From Saccopteryx bilineata (taxonomy: Eukaryota; Chordata; Mammalia; Chiroptera; Emballonuridae), in the NCBI RefSeq assembly GCF_036850765.1, contig NC_089495.1, positions 120,117,033-120,181,032 of the forward strand: DNA of 64,000 nucleotides, written 5' to 3'. Numbering within the stretch: position 1 is the stretch's first letter; each line of letters opens with the position of its first letter. The notes under the pieces are model-generated. The model was not told the DNA's origin and ran no database searches. It was given only the letters and a program-made list of their open reading frames with translations. The position numbers were made by a program, and so were the translations under genes. Of the stretch, positions 44,387 through 55,595 are shown piece after piece.

Positions 44387-47300
44387 CTGTGAAGGAAGAC
44401 AACGGGCTACACAGGTGCCTAGGGAGCTGGTGGCACTGGGTATGGTGGCAACCATAACCACGGCAGGGCGGTGGGATGGGGCTGTCCCCTGGCTCTGCCT
44501 CAGGCTCCCATGGTCGGGAACTTGGGCTGAGCCTGGACCACCCTCTAGCCTGCAGAGGAGAGCTCGGAGCCTGGGAGGGTGTGGGGTCGTGGACCTTCTC
44601 TGTGGCACAGACCCTGTGCAAGGCGGTGCCAGTGCCTCTGAGGAATGGCGGTGTGAGCCCCCTGCTAGGTGGTCATGAGGATGACCACCACAAAGCAGGC
44701 CCTCCTGGGGAAGTGACACTGTCCCTAGTGGTGGTGTGTGTGTGTGTGGGGGAGGTCTGAGGGCATCAACTGGATACTGCAGTAAATTTCAACACCAACC
44801 TAGGGGTACCAACACCTGCAAAGGGCAGTGGGTAGCTGAGGTGCTAGCTGGCTTTGCTTTGGGCGTCAGAGAAGGGTTTAACTATGACTAGGGCTAGGCT
44901 GCCACAGGTGGAGGTGGGATTCTGCCTGCTTACCTTTGGGCTTGCCCACTGCCTGCAGCTTGCTGGCATTCAGCATGGCCTGCTTCCTCTGCAATTCTGT
45001 GATGGAGAAGCCTGGGAGGGAGGGGCACTATGAGATACCTGTTCCCTGTGAGGACGAGGCTGCTCTTACTCCTCCCCTTTCTACAGTCCTGTCCTGTGCT
45101 TCCTGGCCCTGGCGCAGCCCGCTATGGAGCCTGCTTGTCCCCCAGTGCTCAGGGCTCACTGTCCCGCTCAGCCAGCCTGCCTTGCCTCCAGGCAGAGCCC
45201 AGGTGTCCTGGTGCCCACCTCGGGGACCTCCCCACATCCTCCCTTGCCCTACTCCATCCTTCACCAGAGGCTTTTCCCAGGACACAAGCCAGTCTGGTCA
45301 CTGCTGAGTGTGAGGACAAGGGGCACAGGGACAAGAAGGGAATGCAGTGGAGAGACACCCTGCTCGTGGGGGTATGGGACAGGCTTGTAGAGGCCACACC
45401 CACCTCCCACTCCCGTGTTCTTCCAGGGCTTGTGCAGGAAGGAGGGCTCCCCCAGGTCCCTGCAGCTGAGCTCACTGGAGTAGATGTGTATGTGTGTGTG
45501 GTGGAAGCCACCCCCCCCAAAACGCCGGCAGACACATGGCCTGGGTCTGAAAGCCAGCTGGGAGCCTCACCAAACCATGAGGCCCTTGGGCTGTGAGACA
45601 GGCTACCCCAATCACCAGCTGCCCTGACCTTGCACTTGAGGGTGAGGCCTGCTGGGCCCTCAGAGTGGAACAGAGCTGAGTGGGGTCTCGCACCTGTCTC
45701 TTGGTCCAGCCGCACCTGCTCCCTCTCCCTAGTGAAGGCCTTGAGCCAGCGCTGCTTCTGCTCCGGCTTCCTGGCACACAGCAGGTAGCTCTCTCCCGTG
45801 GCTCCACAGTGCAGCCGGAAGGCATTCTTGATGCTCATGTGCAGATCTCTGTCTTTCCAGTCCTCTAGATCCACCACCTCCAGGCTGTCCATGTCCACTC
45901 GGCCTTTATAGTACAGCACGTCCCGGCGGAGAAGGTCCTGCCAGAGATGCCATGAGGTGCTGGCCCAGCCTGCCTGTCAGGCCCTTCCCATCCTTTGAAC
46001 AGCTCTCCTAACCATCCCCATGGCCCTGCCTCATGCTCTGCCCTGTAACTGGAAGGGCCAGTGGGCCACGCACCCACTTATCCCTCCAGCAAACGATGAG
46101 CTCACAAGGGTAGAGTGAGCCTGACGCAGCACCGACTACATGTCAGATCTATGAAGAGGAGCCTCACTCCTTCAGTGAAGTTGCTGGCCTGGGGTCTTGA
46201 AGGGTACCATTAGTTTCATGGGGAGGCAGCCATGGGTACAGCCAGTGGGCCGGGGCCTATACCCCATAGGAGAAAAGAGCACCAGGTATGCCTGGGCCAA
46301 CCCAGTGGTCAGGAGGGCTTTTGGACAGGGCCACTTGGACTGTTTTCAGGTAGAAGCTAGCAGCACAGAGCAGGCAGGGATGCTGCTAGAGCAGAGGACC
46401 TCAGGGGAGGGAGGGGAAGCTGGGGTTGGTTTGGATAGAAGAGATGGCTGGGTCAGGAAAGAGGGTGTCCTAACAGCACTGGGCCCTGGTTGGGTTGTGA
46501 GGGCGACTCCATGTTCCCTGGGATACAAGGGTCACTCTGCAGACCCACCTCCCCCAGCCCTCAAAGGGCCTGACCTAATCAGGGTTCCTGAGAAACAGGA
46601 AGCACCTGTATGTGGCACCTGCTCAGGGCAGCTGCTTCCGGCGCTTAGCTTCTCTCTCTCCACCCCTGCTCTACACAGACCACCCAACAGGGAATAGTGA
46701 CTCTTATACCTTCTTACAGTAGATGAGTTGGTGGTCGAAGAGGAAAAACACCCTCTGCTGGCTCTTGGCGTGTGGCTGTGTGACATGAGTCAGCTCCCCC
46801 GAGTAGATGAGTTCAGAGCTCCTGACCAGAAGATCTTCCCCCTGGGAGACCGCAAGAAGAGCCATGGGCTGAGTGCCCCTAAGCTGCAGCTCAGAGGAGC
46901 CCCTCTGCTGGGCTCTGCTCCCTTCCTCCATCACTGGGGATAGTGGTTGCTCCTGACGGGCCCCGCGCCTGTGGCCCCCACGGTGTGCAGGGAGCAGCAG
47001 GCCAGAGGGAGGGGTTGCTCCAGAAGCCTAAGGACACGGTGGAGACAGTGAGGGAGGAAGAGTAGAAAGGTGGTTCGAATTTGTCATCTCTGTAAACTGA
47101 GCCCACTTCAGCCAGTGGTGCGAGCACGTGAAATGTGGCTAATCCCTACTGAGATGTTATCTAAGTTAAAATACACACCAGTTTGGAAGACATAGTATGA
47201 AATAAAGACTGAAATATTTCACTAATCTTATGTCCATTACATGTTGAAACAATGTTTTGGATATCGAAGCTAGTTCATGGTTTTGTTTTGTTTTTCTTTT

Positions 47301-49497
47301 TTAAGACGGTTACAAGGATGTACAAAATTCCCCATGTGGCTCACATGACACTTTGGACAGTGCTGCCCCGGAGAATCATTAGACCTTGGCCACAGGTCAC
47401 CTCGGAGGCTGTCTGGCAGAGTCTTCTTTTGGAAGACTTCCTTCTTCCCAGCTCACTGTATTTAGTGTCTGTAGTCCCCTCGTCAGACTTAAAGCTTTCC
47501 GAGTAGGCACTGCCTCTTTAAGTTCCGCTGGAAAATGCAACCGCAGCCAGGCATTGCCAGCAGCCATTCGGTTTGGGATAAATGAGGTTGTTGGGGTTCT
47601 CAGCCAGGGCCGACCTCAGAACCAGTCTCCATGAAGACAATAAAGCCCACAGAGATTCTAACATCACACTTAGGGTGGGGCCCAGGAATCTGTGTTTTTT
47701 GCACTTTATGGCTGGTGGGCGGGGGGTGGGGGGATGGAGAGAACAGGAGTGCGTCTGGAGGACAGGGATGTCACCCTTAGTGCAGGCCGCATGCTGCCCA
47801 AGAAGGCAAGGCTGGCATCCACCCGGGGAATGCTTAAGCTGGGAAAGTGGGCCCAGGAGGCCTTGGTTGGTGGCAACCTGTTTCTGGTGCTGCTTTGACA
47901 GGCCTGTTCCTTCTTTTGAGAGTTTTGAAACTTGAGGATCTGGCCTGTCCCCTGTGGGCAGAGGAACAGCCCTGGTGCTGGACTGGCTGTCTGCACTTTG
48001 GGGGCAGCGTCATGCATCATCACTGGGGCTGTGTAACACGAGGGGTCAGCTCCCAGGCGCTCTCACAGGAAAGAAGCCGCCAGGCCAGCTCCAGGCCGCA
48101 GCAGGGCTCAGGCGAGGCGCTTGGGCAGAGAGGGTTGGTGTTTCCACCCCCAGGTCTCGTTTGCACAGCTTCCTGCCCCAGCTCCTTCCTGACTATTTTA
48201 GGAGCAAGCATGATTTTCTTTTTTTCTTTTTTTAGTGAGAGAGAGAGAGAGAGAGAGAGAAGGGAGAGAGATGAGAAGCATCAACTCAACTCGTAGTTGC
48301 AGCACTTTAGTTGTTCACTGATGCAAGCATGGTTTTAAAGCCAGTGGCCAAGCCTGCGGTATTTTCTGGAGAGTTGGGCCCTCACCTCCCAGTCTTCTAT
48401 GGAGCTCTGCCACTGAGCAGTCCTGTCGATGTTCTCAAGTCTCCGTTTCTGTTCGTTGATAAGCCGGGCCACGTTCTTCATGGCATGTAAGGCTGCTTCC
48501 ACGTCCTTGAAGTCCCTGGAGCGGAACAAATGGAGGAGAGCTGTGAGATGAAGAGCAGAGAGGGGCTGGGGCCTCCTGGGCCCCATGAGGAACTCCTTCC
48601 CTCGGGCTGTGCCCTTCGCCTGTCAGTTCCTTCGCCTGTCAGTCCCTTCGCCTGTCAGTTCCTTCGCCTGTCAGTGCACACCCCCATCTTCTCCATAAAT
48701 GCCACACAGGGCACACTGCCCTGTTTCTGTCCTCTTCCCTCATCCCAGTAATGGCGTGTGAGAGCAGGGATGGTCTTCCTTGCTGTCCCTCCCGTGCCCA
48801 CAGCAGTGCCCAGCACACTAAGAGTACTCAGCACAAAGGCCACCCTCCCTCCTTCCCAGTCCCTACCTATGCTGGGGGTGGGTGTACTTGAGCAGCTCAG
48901 AGAGCTGCAGCGGGTACTTGCAGATCTTCTGCACAGGGGTCAGCAGGAAGCCATCCAGGGAGATGTCAATCATCTTCTGTAGCAGTCGACACGCCTCAAA
49001 GAAGTACATGTACTTGCTGAGCTTGGAGAGCCGGGAGAGCTCCACGCAGGCATGGGGATGGTTGGTGCAGTACTCTGAGTAGATCTGGAAGTTGGCTTGC
49101 TGGGGGCACAGCAGGAGGTTAGAATGGCCATCTCCCCAGCAGGCACCCAGCATAGGTGAGGAAGGAGGGAGGGCGTTTCCTTCAGGAGCTGCATTCAGGG
49201 GGCCCAGGCTCTGTCTACCCCCTACAATGGCACAAGCCACTGTGAATCATACCCAGGGATGCCAAAGACCTTGAACCCACCACTAGCCTTTCTCAGCAGA
49301 GCCCCCAGCAGATACTCTGACATACAGTCAAAATCTTTTTGTTTTTTAATGCAATCGCTGATGTTAATAAAGAAGACCAAAAAGGACAGGGATTGAGAGA
49401 TTAATGGAGTGGATGGATGCCAAGGTCCACAGCTGTGCTTCCCGGCTTCTACTCGGCCCAGGTCCTGCTTCTTCCTCACAATATTCTTATCTCTTAT

Positions 49498-49533
<36 letters not shown>

Positions 49534-52087
49534 TCTTCTTCTTCTTCCTTTTTTTCTTTTTTTTTTTTTTTTTTTTTTAAGATTTCATTTATTCATTTTT
49601 AGAGAGGAGAGAGAGATGGGGGAAGAGCAGGAAGCATCAACTCCCATATGTGCCTTGACCAGGCAAGCCCGGGATTTTGAACCAGCGACCTCAGTGTTCT
49701 AGGTCGAGGCTTTATCCACTGCGCCACCACAGGTCAAGCCTCTCTCGCTTTCTTAAGTATCTTCTACCTGAAGCCCAAGAGAGGCCAGGTCTGCCATGAA
49801 GTGACTGGTGACATGGACTTAGGTGAGCAGGCAGCAGCTGTGGGCTGGTGCTGGGTTGCTGTGGTGCTCACACTAGGTGGTGTCAATAAAGTGCCTGTTC
49901 CCATTCCTCTGGCCCCAGCTCTACCTGCTGAATAACTAGACCCCAGCCCTAGGCTCACACAGGTCTCAGACCCAGCATTGGTTCCTCTGCATGGACAGAC
50001 CAAGGTCTTCCTTCCTAGTTTCCTGCCATTGGAGAGAGGCAAGAGGGCCTTCCCGGTCGCCACTGGTAGTAGCCAGGATGAAGCCCACGTTGTCCCTAAT
50101 AGGCTTGGCTTGGCATCCCCTGCTCAGCCCTACAACTGTCACAGGAGGATAACACCTGGGCCTTCCCTATCAGGCAAAACCAGAAGGAGTCCGTCTCCGA
50201 GACCAGGCCAGTGAACCGAGGCTAACGCCAGCTGGTATTTGGAGTGGAAGCAAGCACTGTAAATTACACAAATCTGCTCACTGTGAAGAGCCCCAGAGTT
50301 TGTGGCAAACAGCCCATCAGGGGCTCAACAGACATCCAGGCCTAGCTCTGCCCTCCACTTGGGCCCCTGCTCCAAAGGAGCCTTTTCTGACTTGGTTCAT
50401 CCCCCCACAGAACCAACCACACTTCTAAAACTGCGTGGAAGGGTGAGAACATTTGGGCAGGGCAGGGAGTGGGGCCTAGCAGCTCCGGGAAAAGGGTGGC
50501 AGGTTGCCTGGCCTTTAGCCTGCAGAGCGACTTCTGAGCGGGCGGGTGGGCTCACGTGCTCCAGGAAGCAGACGCCCAGCTCGCTCAAGTGCGGACGCTC
50601 CCTGTTGAACTTCTGCTCCAGAGCTTTCACGAAAGCCTTATGGCACCGGTAGATGTCTTCGATGTTCCCGAAGATGGTGCGCAGCTGCTCCTCGCTGAAC
50701 ATGTCGGCACGCTTGCGACACTGCCTGATGTAGCCCTGGGGACAGGGTCCGGCGGTCAGGTCCCCTCCCGCCCCCGCCGCGCCCGCGCCGCGCCGCGCGG
50801 CCTGCCTCACCTCGCAGATATCCCGCAGGTGCTTGATGTAGTCCCGCTCGGTGCTGAGGATCTCGTTGATGACGTTGGTGCGCATCTGGTCCCTGTTGCT
50901 GCTCTGCGCCCCGGTTCCGATGTCTCCGGCCTGCAGAGCCGCGTCATCCGCGGGCTCGTCCTGGTTCACCCGCAGCTGCAGGCGAGGCGGCGGGTCAGCG
51001 CCAAGCAAGGGTCGGTGCCCCGCACGCCTGCGTCTGCGAGTAACGGGCTCCAAGAGCCGGCAGGACGCACAGGGACTGGCTCTCCTCCCACCCCCCCACC
51101 CCCCGAACAAGGCTCATCCAGACAGGGGACAGCAGGCCCGATGACCACTGCCTTCCTCCGAGGATACCCTACTGCTTGCTCAGGGCTTGTGCTGGGCACC
51201 CGGCTTCATCAGAGCGGTTGCTCACTGTCGTTGCTGAACCCGCCTGCTCATACCGGGCTTTCTAGGGTCCATGAGCAACGAAAATGGGAAGGTGGCCCTG
51301 CTGGCTCTCTGGCCCATAACTGGAAAGGCTTGGGGCAGGGGAAGCAGCAAACTGCACCCCAGGGCCTGGGCTCTCGGCTCCCTACTACCCTCTGCCGGCC
51401 TTTTGGAGTCAGCACCTGGATTCCTTCCTTGAAGACCAAAGGCCCCCCTAAGTAGGGTCTGAGTCCCTCCCTGTGATTGCTCCGACTTAAGGACGTAGCT
51501 TGTCTGTGCCTCTGGTGTAAGTGAGGTGGGCAGCTCCCAGGGCTGCTGTGCTACCACTGAGAAGGCCCAGTGAATGTCCTGCATGGTGCTTAGTAAACGC
51601 CTGGTAAGCAGGTGTTTGTGGTGGTGTTGACATGCCGGCTACTCTTGGAGGCAGCCACATACCTTCACCTGTTCCTCTCTGGCTACTGAAGGGAAGGGTG
51701 GGAGCAGGGGTTGGAATTGGTGCTGTCTCTGCGGGAGGAGGAGGCTGTGTCCCAACTGCCTGCTCTGGCCTTCCTGACCCCACCCAGCCAGCCCACAGCG
51801 GTGAGCAGGAAGTCCATACCCAACACCAGAGCAGTTTCAGGCTTGCATTTCTTAGCAGAGCCAGTGGCTCTTTACGGGCTTGGGAGAAGCTCAGGCCGGT
51901 GTCATACCCGCACGAAGCTAGCTGGAAACCAGCCCTCGCCATCAGCGACACGACCCCACCACCACTCTCTGTTCGTGGCATCCATTACTTCTATAACATC
52001 CCCAGCTTTAAAGCCCAGCTCCTGGTCATCCATGGTGACATGATCCCAGAGTGCTTCTGCACAGACCACACTGCCATCGCTGATGAG
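44235..52087 (-). CDS. ARHGEF4: ARHGEF4 (ASEF) 3' half: SH3, DH, PH and C-terminal tail
   Basis: Nine exons on the - strand total 1494 nt, i.e. 497 codons plus TGA, with every phase compatible. The order is SH3 ([17 protein letters not shown]... to FPASFVR), linker, DH domain ([20 protein letters not shown] to [17 protein letters not shown]), PH domain ([13 protein letters not shown] to [15 protein letters not shown]), and a tail ending [18 protein letters not shown]4 is a guanine-nucleotide exchange factor for Rac1/Cdc42. It is autoinhibited by its SH3 domain and released by binding APC. The APC-binding N-terminal exons lie beyond the window or were not found. It is convergent with FAM168B, as in human. 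Confidence 0.95.
44934..45011 (-). CDS. ARHGEF4: ARHGEF4 tail exon
   Basis: 78 bp: [20 protein letters not shown] then VGKPK. Acceptor CCTCCCAG, donor GTAAGC. Confidence 0.93.
45694..45937 (-). CDS. ARHGEF4: ARHGEF4 PH exon 2
   Basis: 244 bp: [17 protein letters not shown] to [20 protein letters not shown], including the C-terminal PH helix with its conserved Trp. The donor GTGCGA is non-optimal. Confidence 0.95.
46710..46841 (-). CDS. ARHGEF4: ARHGEF4 PH exon 1
   Basis: 132 bp, 44 codons: [20 protein letters not shown] to HQLIYCKK, the first PH strands. Acceptor GGTCTCCCAG, donor GTATAA. Confidence 0.95.
46842..48212. other. ARHGEF4 intron, non-coding
   Basis: No exon or clear repeat apart from a T run at about 47282-47304. 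Confidence 0.4.
48213..48322 (-). mobile_element. 5'-truncated antisense SINE
   Basis: A GA-repeat tail and GAGATGAGAAGCATCAACTC body without the tRNA head. A 9-bp duplication GCAAGCATG lies at 48204-48212 and 48323-48331. Confidence 0.8.
48386..48515 (-). CDS. ARHGEF4: ARHGEF4 DH exon 4
   Basis: 130 bp: [20 protein letters not shown] to SSIEDWE, the last DH helix. Acceptor CCGCTCCAG is pyrimidine-poor; donor GTGAGG. Confidence 0.95.
48604..48676. repeat. Short minisatellite, about 16-17 bp unit, four copies
   Basis: TTCGCCTGTCAGTTCC-like units repeat four times within an ARHGEF4 intron. Confidence 0.75.
48867..49099 (-). CDS. ARHGEF4: ARHGEF4 DH exon 3
   Basis: 233 bp. Contains the DH core [20 protein letters not shown], conserved region 3, which contacts the GTPase. 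Acceptor GCCCCCAG, donor GTAGGG. Ends one base short of a codon. Confidence 0.95.
49100..49498. other. ARHGEF4 intron, non-coding
   Basis: Nothing recognised besides ordinary intron sequence. Confidence 0.4.
49499..49550. repeat. (TC)n and (TTC)n microsatellite
   Basis: About 15 TC units followed by several TTC units, then a T run leading into the SINE at 49556. Confidence 0.9.
49556..49738 (-). mobile_element. Short antisense tRNA-derived SINE
   Basis: T tail, TTTATTCATTTTTAGAGAGG body, and GCAGGAAGCATCAACTCCCA. The head complement ends TATCCACTGCGCCACCACAG. This subtype supplies the head fragment seen at 16236-16263. Confidence 0.85.
49739..50555. other. ARHGEF4 intron, non-coding
   Basis: No exon or repeat recognised. 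Confidence 0.4.
50556..50735 (-). CDS. ARHGEF4: ARHGEF4 DH exon 2
   Basis: 180 bp, 60 codons: [36 protein letters not shown]. Acceptor TGTCCCCAG, donor GTGAGC. Confidence 0.95.
50811..50975 (-). CDS. ARHGEF4: ARHGEF4 linker and DH start exon
   Basis: 165 bp, 55 codons: [11 protein letters not shown] linker, then [18 protein letters not shown], the first DH helix (conserved region 1). Acceptor CGCCTGCAG, donor GTGAGG. Confidence 0.95.
50976..51907. other. ARHGEF4 intron between SH3 and DH exons
   Basis: No additional exon found in the ARHGEF4 frame. Confidence 0.4.
51908..52087 (-). CDS. ARHGEF4: ARHGEF4 SH3 exon
   Basis: 180 bp, phase 0 at both ends, 60 codons. The ALWDH start, the NREWWWGRV core and the EGWFPASFV end are the standard SH3 ligand-groove residues. 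Acceptor CTCTCCACAG. The donor is GTATGA rather than GTAAG, a weaker site. The acceptor lies in the first copy of a 110-bp tandem duplication. Confidence 0.95.
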
Positions 52088-52275
52088 CTGTGGAGAGAGC
52101 CACGGACAGGCAGGTCAGTGGAGTGAGGCTGCCACGGACCTCCTTGTGGGGCAAGTGCTCCTGCCTCTGCACAGACCACACTGCTGTCGCTGATGAGCTG
52201 TGGAGAGAGCCACGGACAGGCAGGTCAGTGGAGTGAGGCTGCCACGGACCTCCTTGTGGGGCAAGTGCTCCTGCC
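52056..52275. repeat. 110-bp tandem duplication across the SH3-exon acceptor
   Basis: Copies 52056-52165 and 52166-52275 differ at about two positions (CCATCGC against CTGTCGC). Each starts TCTGCACAGACCAC and contains the first 32 bp of the SH3 exon, the CTCTCCACAG acceptor and about 78 bp of upstream intron. Confidence 0.93.
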
Positions 52276-53045
52276 TCTGCACCCCGCCCCTCAGCAGCCC
52301 TGGGAAAAGGGATGCTTATTCATGTCACAGAAGAGCAAGTAGAGGCTCTGCTGGAGCCAGCCACTCTTGGGGGACGGGCAGGGCTATGCCCTGGGCATGT
52401 CTAGACTGGCGAGGCGCATGAGGAAGCCGGAAGCGACCTTGACCACTGGAATCTTGGTGAGGCACAGGATCTGAGGGCCAAGCATGTTGCTTGCTCCCCG
52501 GTGCAGGGCACACTTTCTTCCCTCCCCATCAGGCCAGTGGTTAAACTACTGCCTCTCAGCTTCCTCCATCATCTCTGCTCTATGACACTGGGACTGGGAT
52601 ACTGTGACTCGGTTAGGTTCTCCTAAAGTGACATTAGAGGGGACTACACAGCTGGAGGGGTGATGGGACTTGCTGCCTCCTGCTGGCTTCTTGTCGACTT
52701 GCAGTATCTGTGAGGTCACCTGCAGCCTCAGCCTGGTCTGGTGGTACCAACACTGCAGCAGCTGGATCCAGTTTGCAGTTATTTGAACACTTGCAGAACA
52801 AGTCTCATGGCATCCCCCCCCCCATCAACACCAGCTGAGCAGCACCCCTCCTCAGAGTTCTAGGTCCCAAGCCCATATAATTTTCAGTTCTAATTATTCC
52901 AACCTTCTTCCTTAATTCCCTAGCTCTAGGAGAGATAGATACGTCTTATACAGCTGCTCCATCTGTAATAGCTACCTCAAGATTGTTCTTGTGTGGTTGG
53001 TTACTAAGTCAGCCACTTTACACCTGGTTTATACTCTTTGTATTA
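52276..53045. other. ARHGEF4 upstream intron, non-coding
   Basis: No exon recognised. A C run lies at about 52815-52824. Confidence 0.4.
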
Positions 53046-53050
53046 ACTTC

Positions 53051-53790
53051 TGTTGGGCAGATAAAATATATTATGTTCACTTTGTTAAAGATGGCACCGC
53101 CCACATGGAAGCCCATCACCCAGGTGATGGTATTGGTTGCCCTTCTTGCTGGGGATGGGCGTGGTTATATTGTGTTGGGGGAGGGCTGTGGGCAGGCAGG
53201 ATCCTTGTTGCCTGGGGCTTGGTTTTAGGGTTAAGCCTTTCCCACCCTTTTTGATGTGGGTGGTGCACTCTCATGAGGAATCCCATTATGCCTCAGATAA
53301 GTGACTTTGTATCAGAGACTTCCTTATTTGTATACTGGATTAAAGGTTTTGATTTCTGCACTATAAAATGGAGCAGACCAGGAGCTTGCTCTCTCTTGGT
53401 TCCTGAGATTAGCATTAGAGAGGAGAGCAGAGGAAGGCCACGTGGAAGAGGCCAGGAGAAGTAGTCAAGATGGCGGAGTGCTGAAAAAGAAGCCAGTAAG
53501 TGCAGAGTTTGTGCAGAGAGGAGGAGATGAGGAACAAAAGAGAATAAGGCTGGTGAGCTAGAAACCTTTGATTCTAGAAAACTCGGATAATTCAGTAGCT
53601 TTGTGAGCCCTGAATGAGTGGGTTTGGGAGTGCAGTGTGTGTTTTTACTTGCCCGCCGGGTGCAAGCTAGGATTAAAGATGATGGCCCACCAGTTTGTGG
53701 CTTTGTTGTTTCATTACCATCTGTCCAAATCTAATGCAAACCTGCCTGGGCCAGGCGGCTGTGATGGTGGCTGTGGCTACTGGCTTTATA
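53051..53790 (+). repeat. 5' LTR (type A)
   Basis: 740 bp, TG start, ending CTGGCTTTATA. TATAAAA at 53362-53368; ATTAAA at 53671-53676. Aligns throughout with 54862-55590 and 56177-56832. Confidence 0.87.
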
Positions 53791-53828
53791 TTTGCCATAG
53801 TCTGTGGCAGGATTCAATACAGTTCGGT

Positions 53829-54323
53829 ATGGAGCCACCACCACCTTTGAGCGGTGGAGTAGAAGACTGGCTGCTGTTATGGTTCCCCATGGCTGTCCTT
53901 TTGGGGACTGTAGGCTGGCTGTCTTTTACAGCCGAGCATGAGGAAACTGAGAGTTCTGTGGAAGAGGCTGCCTGGGACCTGCAAACCGAGCAGTGGAAGG
54001 AGCTGGAGCAAATGTGGGAGAAACAGATGCTGACCCTGGAACTGGAGGAAGCACTGGAGGAGGAGGAGGCCGACCAGGTTTGCGAGTTTCGCCTGGAAAT
54101 GGAGCAGCAGCTAGAGGAGGACTCACAGGTTCGTGAGTTGCAGCTTGCCCTGGATGTTGAAGAGAGCCAGTGGCAGGAGGCCGGGGCTGAGGCCAGAGCT
54201 GGAGCTGCAAGGTCTGCAGAGCAGAAGGCGGCTGCAGCCTGGGGCTCGAGCCCAGCAGCGGGAGCTGGTGTTTCCAGTTCCTCTTTGGAGGATGAGGAAA
54301 ATGAGGCAGAAGTTGCAATCTAG
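53829..54323 (+). CDS. Unknown LTR-element protein: membrane anchor plus Glu-rich coiled coil, 164 aa
   Basis: I do not recognise this protein. The first ATG inside the internal region gives 164 codons starting MEPPPPLSGG. Residues 14-33 (WLLLWFPMAVLLGTVGWLSF) form a likely membrane span or signal anchor. Residues 38-125 are strongly acidic with heptad-like Leu/Glu spacing, predicting a coiled coil. The end is Ala/Ser-rich and acidic. No Gag zinc knuckle, protease or polymerase motif is seen. It fills about half of the interior of the compact LTR element. It is open despite LTR divergence, but Glu/Gln-rich sequence can stay open by composition, so expression is unproven. Confidence 0.5.
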   Translation: MEPPPPLSGGVEDWLLLWFPMAVLLGTVGWLSFTAEHEETESSVEEAAWDLQTEQWKELEQMWEKQMLTLELEEALEEEEADQVCEFRLEMEQQLEEDSQVRELQLALDVEESQWQEAGAEARAGAARSAEQKAAAAWGSSPAAGAGVSSSSLEDEENEAEVAI

Positions 54324-54861
54324 AGCCTCCAGAAGATGAGAGCCCAGCAGCAAGGAGTACTTGCTATGCTCCTGTTAGGTCTGCAATTTGGGGACATAGA
54401 GGTGAGTGCCATCATGCTCTCCAGAGCAGAGATGGAAATGGTGACTGCCATTGCCACGTGCTCCTCCTTGGGACAGCGTAAGACCTGCCAGGACAGCAGG
54501 AATGAGGGGAGGGGCTGAAGCCCCATGAGCGTGGACTGATTTCCTGGACTATGACCGGAGTAGGCACTGGCTCCTTTGTTGGATGGACTTACGGATTTTG
54601 GACAATGTGAAATACCCTGATGGGGGTGGGGGACGGCTTTGCTGGAAGCACTCCCCTGCCCCAGGAAGCTTTTCCCATGGCTAGAAAGAGGACATTTTGT
54701 GCTTTTGGCAAAGTGTTCAGTGACTGGTGAAATGTACCTTTGTAATTGTTGAAACTGTATGATTTGTCATGTATTTGTAATCTGTGTAATGTGCCTAATT
54801 TCCTTGCACAGGGATGCCAGTGGTGTAGATTGTGGGTAGTAGAGTGAGCATAGGGGTGGAT
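54324..54861 (+). other. 3' interior of the compact LTR element
   Basis: Short frames only (one of 60 codons at 54336-54518). It ends with AGCATAGGGGTGGAT before the 3' LTR, a weak polypurine tract. Confidence 0.45.
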
Positions 54862-55590
54862 TGTTGGGCAGATAAAATATATTATGCTCACTTTGTTAAA
54901 GATGGCGCTGCCCACGTGGAAGCCCGTCGCCCAGGTGATGGAATTGGTTGCCCTTCTTGCTTGGGATGGGCGTGATTATATTAATGTCTGCTGGGGCAGG
55001 TTGTGGGCAGACAGGATCCTTGTAGCCTGGGGCTTGGTTTTAGGACTAAGCCTTTCCCACCCTTTTTGATGTGGGGTGGTGCACTCTCATGAGGAATCCC
55101 ATTATGCCTCAATAAGTGACTTTGTATCAGAGACTTCCTTGTTTGTATGTTGGATTAAAGGTTTTGGTTTCTACACTATAAAGTGGGGCATACCAAGAGC
55201 TTGCTCTCTCTTGGTTCCTGAGATTAGCATTAGAGAGAAGAGCAGAGGAAGGCCACGTGGAGGAAAGGAGAAGCAGCCAAGATGGTGGAGTGCTGAAAGA
55301 GAAGCCAGTAAGTGCAGAGTTTGTGCAGAGAGAAGATGGAGAACAAAGGAGAATGAAGCTGGTGAGCTAGAAACCTTTGATTCTAGGAAACTCGGATGAG
55401 TCAGTAGCTTTGTGAGCACTGAATGAGTGGGTTTTAGAGCCCAGTGTGTGTTTTTACTTGCCCGCCGGGTGCAAGCTAGGATTAAAGATAATGGCCCACC
55501 AGTTCGTGGCTCTGTTTCATTACCGTCTGTCCAAATCCAATGCGAACCTGCCAGGCGGCTGTGATGATGGCTGCAGCAACTAGCTTGACA
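54862..55590 (+). repeat. 3' LTR (type A)
   Basis: 729 bp, starts TGTTGGGCAG, ends CTAGCTTGACA, with ACTTC duplication following. Clearly diverged from the 5' LTR by point changes and small indels. Confidence 0.87.
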
Positions 55591-55595
55591 ACTTC

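Larger units (their letters stand above)
53051..55590 (+). mobile_element. Compact complete LTR retrotransposon without pol
   Basis: Two long direct repeats (53051-53790 and 54862-55590), both starting TGTTGGGCAGATAAAAT, flank only 1071 bp. A perfect 5-bp duplication ACTTC lies at 53046-53050 and 55591-55595. Promoter (TATAAAA at 53362) and ATTAAA (53671) in the LTR set the + orientation. The interior has one clear ORF (53829-54323) and no pol or env. No primer-binding site was recognised. It must have been mobilised by another element's enzymes. The 5-bp duplication would suit class III or some class I families. Confidence 0.88.

Noticed and set aside
45149..45919. 256-codon frame on the - strand as one exon
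   Set aside because: Only 45694-45937 is ARHGEF4 PH sequence. The rest is read-through of the donor into intron without similarity to the gene.
50397..51110. 237-codon frame on - as a continuous DH exon
   Set aside because: Contains two real exons (50811-50975 and 50556-50735) separated by a 75-bp intron that happens to lack stops.
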